From Prevotella sp. (lineage in GTDB: Bacteria; Bacteroidota; Bacteroidia; Bacteroidales; Bacteroidaceae), in assembly GCA_017458005.1 (NCBI GenBank), contig JAFTGH010000017.1, positions 180,516 to 244,515 of the forward strand: DNA of 64,000 nucleotides, given 5' to 3'. Within the stretch, counting starts at the first letter, position 1. Every line of letters starts with the position of its first letter. Below the pieces are notes generated by a model. It worked only from the letters and a program-made list of their open reading frames with translations, had not been told where the DNA came from and made no database searches. Below, in pieces: positions 26,577-34,213 of this stretch. The position numbers and the translations under genes were made by a program.

Positions 26577-28072
26577 GCGTTCAGTTTCAATAATTGTTCA
26601 ATATGGTCACGAGCATTACTCAGACGGGGAACCTTATGCTGTCCGCCCAGTTTGCCACGCAGTTTCAACCAGTCGTTAAAGAGTCCTGTACGGGCTTGAA
26701 TCAACTCCAGGGGCTGTAGCGTGATATCCTTATAGCGTTTAGCCTCATAGTCACTGTTGACCTCTTGCAACTTCTGGTCGAGTAATGAGGCAAACTGTTG
26801 TAAGTCCTGTGGTGGTTTCGAGAACTCGATAAGCCATTGATGGCGACATTTCGCATGCGCATCCATAAACACGGGAGCCGCCGTATATTCCAGTACCTCT
26901 GCCCCCGTCTGCTGACAGGCATAACTGAGTCCCTGCTCGGCATTGTCCACGATAAGTTCCTCGCCAAAGGCATTGATAAAACTCTTCGTGCGACCTGTAA
27001 TCACAAACTTATAGGGGTTGGTTGACGTGAAACGTATCGTATCACCTATCTTATAACGCCAGAGTCCACAGGAGGTGGAGATCAGCATGGCATAGTTCTT
27101 GTCTTTCTCTACTTCCCAAAGGGGAACGATGCTATTGGAGCCACCAGATAAATCCTCGAACTCGTAGAATACTCCATAGTCCAGCATCAGCAGCATCGCC
27201 TTATCCGTAGGGTCATCCTGCAGACCGAAAAAGCCCTCAGAGGCGTTATACGTATCCATATAGTGCATGTTGGGCGAGGTAATCAGTTGCTCGTATTGTT
27301 TACGATAGGGGGTGAAGGCGACACCACCGTGGAAGAACACCTCCAGATTAGGCCATACATCCTCCAAATGAGTCTTTCCTGTTATTTCCATCATGCAGTT
27401 CAGCACCGACAACATCCATGAGGGCACTCCCGAGATATTCGTCACGTTCTTTGTCATGGCCTCTCGGGCAATGCGCTCCCGCTTTACTTCAAAGTCCTGC
27501 AACAAGGCAGTCTGTTTCTTGGGCACTCTAACGAGATTCGCCAAAGGGTTGATGTTCTCAATCAGGATAGCACTGAGATCACCAACTAAAGAGTCTTTGA
27601 TATTATAGTTGGACGCATGGCTTCCCCCCAGAATAAGAGCCCTTCCGTCAAACAGACGACTCTTGGGGTTGTTGCGCAGATAGATTGCTACCGAGTCGAA
27701 CCCGCCAGCATAATGGGTCTTCTGCAATCCCTCAGGACTGACAGGGATAAATTTCGACTTGTCATTGGTAGTGCCACTTGACTTGGCATACCATCTCACC
27801 CGACCTTTCCACAAGATATCTGCCTCACCATGGCGCATACGGTCGATTTGCTCCTTCAGTTCCTCATAGGTATTCACTGGGGAATGCTTTGCGAAATCGT
27901 CATATCCCTTCATGGCGGCAAATGCGTATTTCCGCCCGTATTCTGTGTCCTTTGCTGTCTGAATCAGATGGTTCAAGACCTTCCGTTGCAGCATCTCACC
28001 TTGTGTCTGGTGCTTCTCCAAAGCCCGCATGCGGGGCTCGAAGATATATCTTACAAAATTTGTAATGCTCAT
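26573..28072 (-). CDS. GH3-family acyl-adenylate-forming enzyme (auxin-responsive GH3-like)
   Basis: This protein of about 499 residues is related to plant GH3 amido synthetases. Visible marks are the ATP-binding loop WYAKSSGTTNDKSKFIPVS near residue 95, YNASEGFFGLQDD and the hinge/adenylate segment RYKIGDTIRFTS with VITGRTKSFINAFGEEL. Plant members join amino acids to acyl acids; bacterial substrates are not known. I use the ATG at 28072 (MSITNFVRYIF), since the -7 box at 28095-28102 lies within the longer open frame. It is the first gene of an operon with the Ig-like lipoprotein and DUF3108 protein. Confidence 0.85.
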   Translation of the reverse strand: MSITNFVRYIFEPRMRALEKHQTQGEMLQRKVLNHLIQTAKDTEYGRKYAFAAMKGYDDFAKHSPVNTYEELKEQIDRMRHGEADILWKGRVRWYAKSSGTTNDKSKFIPVSPEGLQKTHYAGGFDSVAIYLRNNPKSRLFDGRALILGGSHASNYNIKDSLVGDLSAILIENINPLANLVRVPKKQTALLQDFEVKRERIAREAMTKNVTNISGVPSWMLSVLNCMMEITGKTHLEDVWPNLEVFFHGGVAFTPYRKQYEQLITSPNMHYMDTYNASEGFFGLQDDPTDKAMLLMLDYGVFYEFEDLSGGSNSIVPLWEVEKDKNYAMLISTSCGLWRYKIGDTIRFTSTNPYKFVITGRTKSFINAFGEELIVDNAEQGLSYACQQTGAEVLEYTAAPVFMDAHAKCRHQWLIEFSKPPQDLQQFASLLDQKLQEVNSDYEAKRYKDITLQPLELIQARTGLFNDWLKLRGKLGGQHKVPRLSNARDHIEQLLKLNA

Positions 28073-28092
28073 CCTTGTATGTTTATACAAGG
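28073..28092 (-). promoter_or_regulatory. Perfect hairpin filling the GH3 mRNA leader, abutting the start codon
   Basis: CCTTGTAT and ATACAAGG form an 8-bp stem around a 4-nt loop. The 3' arm ends directly before the ATG and contains AAGG, the only Shine-Dalgarno-like sequence. With the -7 box ending at 28095, nearly the whole leader is this hairpin, so it could hide the initiation site. Confidence 0.6.
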
Positions 28093-28094
28093 TG

Positions 28095-28102
28095 CAAAAA
28101 TA
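28095..28102 (-). promoter_or_regulatory. -7 element of the GH3 operon
   Basis: TATTTTTG on the minus strand, ending 22 nt before the ATG at 28072. Confidence 0.5.
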
Positions 28103-28130
28103 ATGCAAATAGCGTGAACCACCAAATAAT

Positions 28131-29330
28131 TTAATTATTTTTATTCAAGTCATGGTCTGTCATCGCACAGACGCAGGAGTCGCTCCATACGTTGACAGCA
28201 GTCTCCACCATATCTATAATGGTATAGATGGGGAGGATGATGCCGAGGACGGCGATAGGGGCATTGATGCCAGACATCAGGGAGAGGGTGAGGAAGTAGC
28301 ACCCCATGGGAACACCAGCATTGCCGATGGCAGAGACAACGGAGATAAGAACCCATGTGAGCATGGTGGTCCAGGTGAGTTCGATACCCCCCTGCTGCAT
28401 CACGAAGAGTGAGGTGACCAGAATAAAGGCTGCGCAACCGTTCATGTTAATCGTCGTACAGATGGGTAGTACGAAACGGGATATCTGCGATTTAACGCCC
28501 AGTCGTTCCTCGGCAGTTTGCATCGTGACAGGAAGGGTCGCTGCACTGCTCTTTGTGAAGAGTGCCATCATAATGGCAGGTGTCATCTTCGTCATGACAC
28601 GGACGGGATTCAGTCCTCTGGACAACAGGAAGATGGGCAGCACCACGAAGAACTGCAACAGGTTACCTCCCAATACCACGGCGACGTATTTCCCAAGGGA
28701 GTCGGCAATGACACCAGCGCTCAGCTGAGAACTTAGTTGGGCGGCAAAGGCGACGATACCTACGGGCAAAGCCCATATCAATCCGCGTATCAGCATAAAC
28801 AGTACCTCTTGTATACCTAAAAGGAAGTTGACCACCGTCTTCTTGTGGGGCGTGTCTGTCATCTGCGACAGGGCGATGCCCACAGCAGCGGCAAGGAGCA
28901 ACAGCGAGAGCACATTGCCTTCAAGGAATGGTTTCACGATGTTGTTGGGGATGATGCTCAGCAAGTGGTCTGTATAACTCAGCTGAGTGTTGACCGCTGA
29001 GAGTTGAGAGTCTGTCTCTGCGGCACTTATGTCCATATTGCCAGGAGCAATAATGACATAGAGAAACAAACCGACCAGAGCAGCCACGAGAGTGGTGAGC
29101 AGTGTGTACATGATGGTGTGCCGGAAGATGCGTCCGGCATCTGGTCCACTGCCCAGTGTCGCCAGTGTGGTGGTGACAGCTAATACGATGGTCGGTACGG
29201 CAAGCAACTGGAACAGTCGCACATAGATGGCGGCGATGAAATTGGCAGTGTTATCAATGCCGCTGTTTTGTAATAAACCAAGGATGGCGCCCACTATCAG
29301 GGCGCCTATCCATACTAACATTTGCTTCAT
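28131..29330 (-). CDS. DAACS-family sodium-coupled dicarboxylate/amino-acid symporter
   Basis: This 399-residue inner-membrane protein has eight or so hydrophobic helices. The hairpin motif SSAATLPVTMQ and the transport core CTTINMNGCAAFILVTSLF correspond to the Ser-rich HP1 and NMDGT motifs of the glutamate/aspartate/succinate/cystine symporter family; the usual NMDGT is NMNGC here. Substrate cannot be read from sequence; the family includes the cystine carrier TcyP. It is 31 nt after the third URO-D-like gene, so it probably belongs to the leader-peptide/SusCD operon. A short insertion SQLSAVNTQLSY in an external loop is coded by a heptamer repeat. Confidence 0.85.
   Translation of the reverse strand: MKQMLVWIGALIVGAILGLLQNSGIDNTANFIAAIYVRLFQLLAVPTIVLAVTTTLATLGSGPDAGRIFRHTIMYTLLTTLVAALVGLFLYVIIAPGNMDISAAETDSQLSAVNTQLSYTDHLLSIIPNNIVKPFLEGNVLSLLLLAAAVGIALSQMTDTPHKKTVVNFLLGIQEVLFMLIRGLIWALPVGIVAFAAQLSSQLSAGVIADSLGKYVAVVLGGNLLQFFVVLPIFLLSRGLNPVRVMTKMTPAIMMALFTKSSAATLPVTMQTAEERLGVKSQISRFVLPICTTINMNGCAAFILVTSLFVMQQGGIELTWTTMLTWVLISVVSAIGNAGVPMGCYFLTLSLMSGINAPIAVLGIILPIYTIIDMVETAVNVWSDSCVCAMTDHDLNKNN
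28976..29010. repeat. Heptamer repeat inside the DAACS gene
   Basis: AACTCAG, CTGAGTG, TTGACCG, CTGAGAG and TTGAGAG encode the SQLSAVNTQLS loop on the minus strand. Confidence 0.6.
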
Positions 29331-29361
29331 TTAGCTATTTAACGGAAAAAATGGCTGTTTA

Positions 29362-30375
29362 TTATTTCTTATGTGTCTGGCGCCATGAGTGAACATAATC
29401 CACCACAGCACGGAGACGATCACTGGCTGTAGAGTCAGGTACTGTGCAGTTGGCTCCGAGAATCAGATTCTGCGGACCATTGGACAACACCTTATCCACC
29501 TGGGCATATACCTCCTCAAGGGTTCCATTAATGAGAACTCCACGATGGTCAAGTCCACCAAAGATAGGACGTTTGAAAACCTCCTGTGCATGGTGCAATT
29601 TCTCAACATCGAATTCTGGTAGGTTGATGATGGTGCCAGGGTAGTCTGCCCATGCGTCTAGGTTCTCATATTGACCGCCACAAATGTGCAGAATGTTGAG
29701 AGGGGCTACCGAGTCTGCCACTTCCGAGATATACTTATCCCATTTGCGCAGATACTTAGTCCACACCTCTGAGTCCTGACCAAAAAACTCGATGTTACCA
29801 CCATGTGATGACACATAGAAACCATCGGCACCCCGTTCGCGGGCAGCACGGATATAATTCTCAATGCTTTTTGCCAACTTCTCGAAGGCAGGTTCTGCGG
29901 CAGCGGGATTCTTCTTGATGACCTCGTCCACCCCCACGCCTGCGGCTTGGTGTAAAATGAGCAACGGGGAATAGACTGTTGGAATTATCAAGGCAGAGTC
30001 TTTCAACTGCGTTGCCAATTCCTCTATCACTTGTAACTGCGGCTCAAAATATTCTGCAGGTAGTTCCTGTACCTTCTCAAAATCTTTTGCAGTCTTGATT
30101 TCCCATTTTGGGGGTAGTGTTTCATACTGGACCTTCAAGATGTCATTTCCTGTCTCATGGAAAAAGGCTATGTGTTCTTCTACTGCCTTCGGACCAAATT
30201 TGTCGGGGAAATGATGAAAGAATGCTGCAGGAATAATATCTGGTGCTTTTGTCTGGTCAAGCACACGCTCAATCAGTTCTCGTTTGTTGGATACCAGTTC
30301 CTCCTGCTGTTGTGTGGAGCAAGCCGTCAGCGTAATCACTGAGAACAGCACTAACTTGATGACATTTTTATCCAT
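29362..30375 (-). CDS. Exported URO-D/MtaA-fold lipoprotein, paralogue 3 (complete HxC...C motif)
   Basis: This 337-residue protein has lipobox LTAC (Cys19) and a TIM-barrel similar to uroporphyrinogen decarboxylase and the cobamide-dependent thiol methyltransferases MtaA/MtbA/CmuA. His230 and Cys232 in NILHICGGQ and Cys310 in LILGANCTVP reproduce the His-x-Cys...Cys zinc site that activates a thiol in those methyltransferases. True HemE lacks a signal peptide, so haem synthesis is unlikely. It is the third of three tandem paralogues (23-nt gap) and ends in the shared tail VDYVHSWRQTHKK. The thiol and methyl donors are unknown; no corrinoid protein is encoded nearby. Confidence 0.8.
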   Translation of the reverse strand: MDKNVIKLVLFSVITLTACSTQQQEELVSNKRELIERVLDQTKAPDIIPAAFFHHFPDKFGPKAVEEHIAFFHETGNDILKVQYETLPPKWEIKTAKDFEKVQELPAEYFEPQLQVIEELATQLKDSALIIPTVYSPLLILHQAAGVGVDEVIKKNPAAAEPAFEKLAKSIENYIRAARERGADGFYVSSHGGNIEFFGQDSEVWTKYLRKWDKYISEVADSVAPLNILHICGGQYENLDAWADYPGTIINLPEFDVEKLHHAQEVFKRPIFGGLDHRGVLINGTLEEVYAQVDKVLSNGPQNLILGANCTVPDSTASDRLRAVVDYVHSWRQTHKK

Positions 30376-30398
30376 ATTACACCATTGTTTAAATGTTG

Positions 30399-31466
30399 TT
30401 ATTTATGTGTCTGACGCCATGAGTGAACATAATCCACTAGGGCACGCAATTTCTCAGGGTCAGAGTCATTGGGTACGGAGTCATCAGCACCAAGGATGAA
30501 GTTCTGGGGGGCATTCCTCAGGATTTCATCTACCTCTGCCTTTGCCTCCTCTATGGTACCAGTATAAATCTTACTCTGACGACGCAAGCCACCCAGTACA
30601 GGGCGTTTGAACAATGCTGCAACTTGTTTGGTGGTCAGGGATGGACCCTGGAACTCATGGTAAGGTACGTTTACAACACTGCCGGGATAGTCGGTATAGT
30701 CATTAAACGATGATGCTGTAAAATGACCACCACCCTCGCAGATATGCAGGATATTGAAAGGAGCCACCTCATTAGCGGCATCAGAGACCTGCTTGTCATA
30801 AGGCTTTATCAAGTCCAAGAACAATTTTCCTCCAAACGACTCGACATCATCACCCTGACTGGAGATATAGAAGCCGTCGGCACCAGCCTTACGGGCCTCG
30901 CGGATGTAATAGACCAGACTTTTGGTCACTGCTTCCAATGCTGGTTTCACAGCCTCTGGATCTTTCTTGATAAGTGCGATGAACTTCTTGCCTGCATCAG
31001 GGTCGGCAGAGCCCCACACGCCTGTTGCCTGACGGAGCAGGGCAAGAGGAGAATAGACAGTAGGGATGATGAATGCCTCATTTTTTAACTCACGGGCGAG
31101 TTCTTTCACCACTAGCACCTGATCGGTCCACTCGCCTGCAGGGAACTCCTTAAACTTCTTCCAATCAGCAGGAGTTTTCACTTCTACATGCTGTGGCACA
31201 TACTCATATTTCACATTCACAAAGTCAACATGCGTTGTACGGAACCAGTTGATGTGTGACTGTACCGCCTTCCATCCGAACTTGTCGGGGAAGTGAATAT
31301 TGAAAAACACGGGAACATAGTCGTTGGGGCGGCTTTGGTCCAATACTTGCAACAGCAACTCACGCTTGTTATAGTTATCGTAAGTCTGTGCGAAAATGGT
31401 CTGGTTAAAAGCAGAGACTGCTACAAAAAGTAGCAGACCTCTGCGGAAAATATGGCTAAAATTCAT
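30399..31466 (-). CDS. Exported URO-D/MtaA-fold protein, paralogue 2 (third zinc ligand changed)
   Basis: This 355-residue protein has a signal peptide (LLLFVAVSAFNQTIFAQ). It shares the family blocks VLDQSRPNDYVPVFFNIHFP, IPTVYSPLALL and GADGFYISSQGDD with its neighbours. His241 and Cys243 in NILHICEGG are kept, but the position of the third ligand reads GADDSVP, so Asp329 replaces Cys. It may bind metal differently, or serve as an inactive or binding partner. It lies 22 nt after paralogue 1 and 23 nt before paralogue 3, and the three are clearly tandem duplicates that have diverged. Confidence 0.8.
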   Translation of the reverse strand: MNFSHIFRRGLLLFVAVSAFNQTIFAQTYDNYNKRELLLQVLDQSRPNDYVPVFFNIHFPDKFGWKAVQSHINWFRTTHVDFVNVKYEYVPQHVEVKTPADWKKFKEFPAGEWTDQVLVVKELARELKNEAFIIPTVYSPLALLRQATGVWGSADPDAGKKFIALIKKDPEAVKPALEAVTKSLVYYIREARKAGADGFYISSQGDDVESFGGKLFLDLIKPYDKQVSDAANEVAPFNILHICEGGGHFTASSFNDYTDYPGSVVNVPYHEFQGPSLTTKQVAALFKRPVLGGLRRQSKIYTGTIEEAKAEVDEILRNAPQNFILGADDSVPNDSDPEKLRALVDYVHSWRQTHK

Positions 31467-31488
31467 ATGGGGTCGTTATTATAAAGTA

Positions 31489-32535
31489 TTATTTCTTATG
31501 AGTCAGACGCCAAGAGTGCGCATAGTCGATGACAGCACGCAGTTTCTCCCAGTCGGTATCACCAGGCACGGTGCAGTCGGCACCTAGGATGAAGTTCTGG
31601 GGAGCGTTCTCCAGCACCTTGTCAACAGCAGCCTTAGCCTCCTCCACACTACCTGTGGCTATGACACCCAGACGCTCTAAGCCTCCGAAGATAGGACGGC
31701 CGAAACGCTTCTGCGCCTCTTTCAAGTCGAGTACGGAGCCATCAGAGAAGTTTAGAGGCACATTGATGATGCTGGCGGGATAGTCAGTGAAAGCATAGAG
31801 TGCCTCAGCATTCTTAAAAGGTGCACCGTAGTCGCAGATATGCAGGATATTGATCTCACCAATCTCGTTTGCCACCTCAGAGACATGCTTGTCCCACTGG
31901 CGCACCTGCTCGTTCCAGATCTTAGCAGACAGCAGGTTGCCGTCGCCACCCTGGCTCGACACATAGAAGCCGTCGGCACCGTGCTTACGGGCAGCACGCA
32001 GGTAGTTCTCAATAGAGAGAGAGAGGTTCTTAATGGCGTGACCGAAAGCAACGGGATCCTGCTCAGCGAACTTCTTCAGGTCCTCACCCCTCTTACCTAA
32101 TGTCTGGGCAGCAAGTGCCAGTGGAGAATATACGGTAGGCAGGATGAATGCCTCACTACCATACTCACGGGCAAGATCCTCGATGACGGCAACCTGTGGA
32201 GCGAAGAAGTCCTCACCATAGACGGGCACTTTCTCCCAGTCCTTTCCGCTCTTGATGTCAATCTGAGGAACGACAATCTCGTAGAACACTTTCACAAAGT
32301 CCATGTTGGTTGCCTTATAGAAAGCCTTGTGGTCCTCTACAGCCTTACGCCCCAACTTATTCTCAAAATGGAGGAAGAAGCCGGCAGGCACATACTCGTT
32401 AGGACGGCTCTGGTCGAGTACTTGCAGGATGCGCTCACGACGATTGTTTGCTACTTGCTGCTGGGCAGCGACTTGTTGGATGCCTGTGGTTGCAAGCAGA
32501 GCCACGGCGATTGTTCTAAATAAATTCTTTTTCAT
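31489..32535 (-). CDS. Exported URO-D/MtaA-fold protein, paralogue 1 (complete HxC...C motif)
   Basis: This 348-residue protein has a cleavable signal peptide ending near QQVAAQ, so it is periplasmic. It has the same barrel as the next two genes, with His232 and Cys234 in NILHICDYG and Cys321 in FILGADCTVP forming the zinc-thiol motif of MtaA/MtbA-type methyltransferases and, by fold, MetE. It follows susD by 36 nt. The export of such an enzyme is odd, because the known relatives use cytoplasmic corrinoid proteins. A zinc-dependent thiol or thioether chemistry in the periplasm is my inference. Confidence 0.8.
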   Translation of the reverse strand: MKKNLFRTIAVALLATTGIQQVAAQQQVANNRRERILQVLDQSRPNEYVPAGFFLHFENKLGRKAVEDHKAFYKATNMDFVKVFYEIVVPQIDIKSGKDWEKVPVYGEDFFAPQVAVIEDLAREYGSEAFILPTVYSPLALAAQTLGKRGEDLKKFAEQDPVAFGHAIKNLSLSIENYLRAARKHGADGFYVSSQGGDGNLLSAKIWNEQVRQWDKHVSEVANEIGEINILHICDYGAPFKNAEALYAFTDYPASIINVPLNFSDGSVLDLKEAQKRFGRPIFGGLERLGVIATGSVEEAKAAVDKVLENAPQNFILGADCTVPGDTDWEKLRAVIDYAHSWRLTHKK

Positions 32536-32571
32536 TTGTCTATAACGTTTTAATGATTCAATTTTTCAATC

Positions 32572-34161
32572 CTACTCAAACTCCGCTCCATAAGGACCAT
32601 CGCCCGTCTCACCGCTATAGCCCCAGTTCTGTTCCAGGTTCGGGTTTAGGATAATCTGCTCCTGAGGCAGTGGCAACAGGTAGTTCTTTTTCGACACGTT
32701 CTGTATCTTGGTGGTCTTGGTACCGAGGGTCTCCGCATCGGTCGGTGTGTTTGCCTTTACATACTTTACTAAAATATGCCAGCGGATGAGGTCAAACCAA
32801 CGTTGCCCCTCCAGGACGAACTCCAAGCGGCGCTCCTCACGCAGTTTCTCACGGAACTGTTCCTTTGTCAACCCAGAGAGGTTGAGGTCTGAACCGTCAG
32901 AGGGGGTGAACTGGGTGTTCTCATAAGGGCTCCAGTAGGCACGACGGCGCACTTGGTTGATTGCCTCGTAAGCGGCAGTCGTAGGACCATTCAACTCATT
33001 CTCTGCCTCTGCCTTGATGAGCAGCACCTCGGCATAGCGGATGATAACGGTGTTGGTCGACTGTCCTGCTACATTACCTGTTGAGGCAGGATTGGCGAAG
33101 TTCAGCGAGTCGATGTACTTGCGGAAGCGAGGGATGGTGAACACATAGTCCTCGCCCGTATTGGGGTTGTAGATACGCTTTGCCCAGGATCCGTCACGAC
33201 GCTGGTCACGGGGGTCAGTCTGCTCATAATACTTGTCGCTCGTGGCAAGCAGCACAGGCTCTGCGTCATCCCAGTTGGTGGCAAAGGTGCAGTGTCCAGA
33301 CACGTTGGCATTAATGGTACGATCGTGTTCTATAGAGAAGATATGCTCTGCGCCATGTTTCTTGTCTACCGACCAGTTGTCAATGAACTTATTAAGCAGG
33401 CTATACTTCCCGGAGTTGATGACCTTATTGGCATAGTCGACAGCCTTCTGGTAATACTCACGCTGGTTAGCCTTACCCTCGTCGCTGGATGTCTGCGCCC
33501 ATACCAAGTAGACCTTGGAGAGCAGGGCAGAGGCGGCTAAACTATTAGCCTTGCTGTCGAGGGTAGTGTAATTGGCAGGCAGTTGCTCACCAGCGGTGAG
33601 ATCCTCTACAATCTGGTGATATACCTCATCGACACTATTGCGCGGAGCCCCTTCGCCCTCACCGTCATGGAGTACGATGGGTACACCACCGAAATAGCGC
33701 ACGAGGTTGAAGTATACAAAACCACGCAAGAAACGAGCCTCATTGATATAGTTCTGTTTTGACTGCTCGTCGAGGAAAGAGGCATCCGTCACCTTGTCGA
33801 TGACCACATTGGCACGGTTAATTGCCGTATAATGCTCCTCCCACGCATAGTTGACGAAGAGGTTGGTGGGCTGCACGGCGAAGTTCGACAACTCACGGAT
33901 ATGGGCGGAGTTGGTCTGTGCACCAGCCTTCACATAGTCGGTCTGCAAGTCGTTGATGTAGACACTCTGGTTGTTGAACATGCCATAGAAGCCGTCCACA
34001 GTAAACTCTTGGTAGACACCGTTGATTGCAGTCTCGATATCCTCCTTGCTGCCATAGAAGTTCTCCTTGTCGATAGAACTAATGGAACTCTGTTCCAGGT
34101 CTGCGCAACTGCTCAGTGTCAGTGCGGCAGCGAATATATAATTAAAATAATTCTTTCTCAT
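32572..34161 (-). CDS. SusD/RagB-family outer-membrane lipoprotein (sulfur-type locus)
   Basis: This protein of about 529 residues has lipobox LTLSSC. The SusD tetratricopeptide-like helical core is seen in YINEARFLRGFVYFNLVRYF, the typical IIRYAEVLLIKAEAENEL near residue 390 and the C-terminal RRLEFVLEGQRWFDLIRW. It forms the lid of the SusC channel and binds substrate at the cell surface. I use the ATG at 34161, because the longer frame begins inside susC. The 52-nt gap to susC contains CGATATnn octamers and a T-tract. Substrate class cannot be told; neighbours suggest it need not be a glycan. Confidence 0.9.
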   Translation of the reverse strand: MRKNYFNYIFAAALTLSSCADLEQSSISSIDKENFYGSKEDIETAINGVYQEFTVDGFYGMFNNQSVYINDLQTDYVKAGAQTNSAHIRELSNFAVQPTNLFVNYAWEEHYTAINRANVVIDKVTDASFLDEQSKQNYINEARFLRGFVYFNLVRYFGGVPIVLHDGEGEGAPRNSVDEVYHQIVEDLTAGEQLPANYTTLDSKANSLAASALLSKVYLVWAQTSSDEGKANQREYYQKAVDYANKVINSGKYSLLNKFIDNWSVDKKHGAEHIFSIEHDRTINANVSGHCTFATNWDDAEPVLLATSDKYYEQTDPRDQRRDGSWAKRIYNPNTGEDYVFTIPRFRKYIDSLNFANPASTGNVAGQSTNTVIIRYAEVLLIKAEAENELNGPTTAAYEAINQVRRRAYWSPYENTQFTPSDGSDLNLSGLTKEQFREKLREERRLEFVLEGQRWFDLIRWHILVKYVKANTPTDAETLGTKTTKIQNVSKKNYLLPLPQEQIILNPNLEQNWGYSGETGDGPYGAEFE

Positions 34162-34179
34162 AATGTTTTCTTTTTTTTT

Positions 34180-34211
34180 CGATATCCCGATATTTCGATA
34201 TATCAATATCT
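34180..34211. repeat. Tandem CGATATnn octamers in the susC-susD gap
   Basis: CGATATCC, CGATATTT, CGATATAT and CAATATCT fill the gap beside a nine-T tract, repeating the arrangement seen between speA and argB (894-925). Confidence 0.8.
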
Positions 34212-34213
34212 TG

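Noticed and set aside
29362-32535. Three copies of hemE (uroporphyrinogen decarboxylase)
   Set aside because: Signal peptides, tandem triplication beside SusCD and the His-x-Cys...Cys motif fit the methyltransferase branch of the fold better than haem synthesis.
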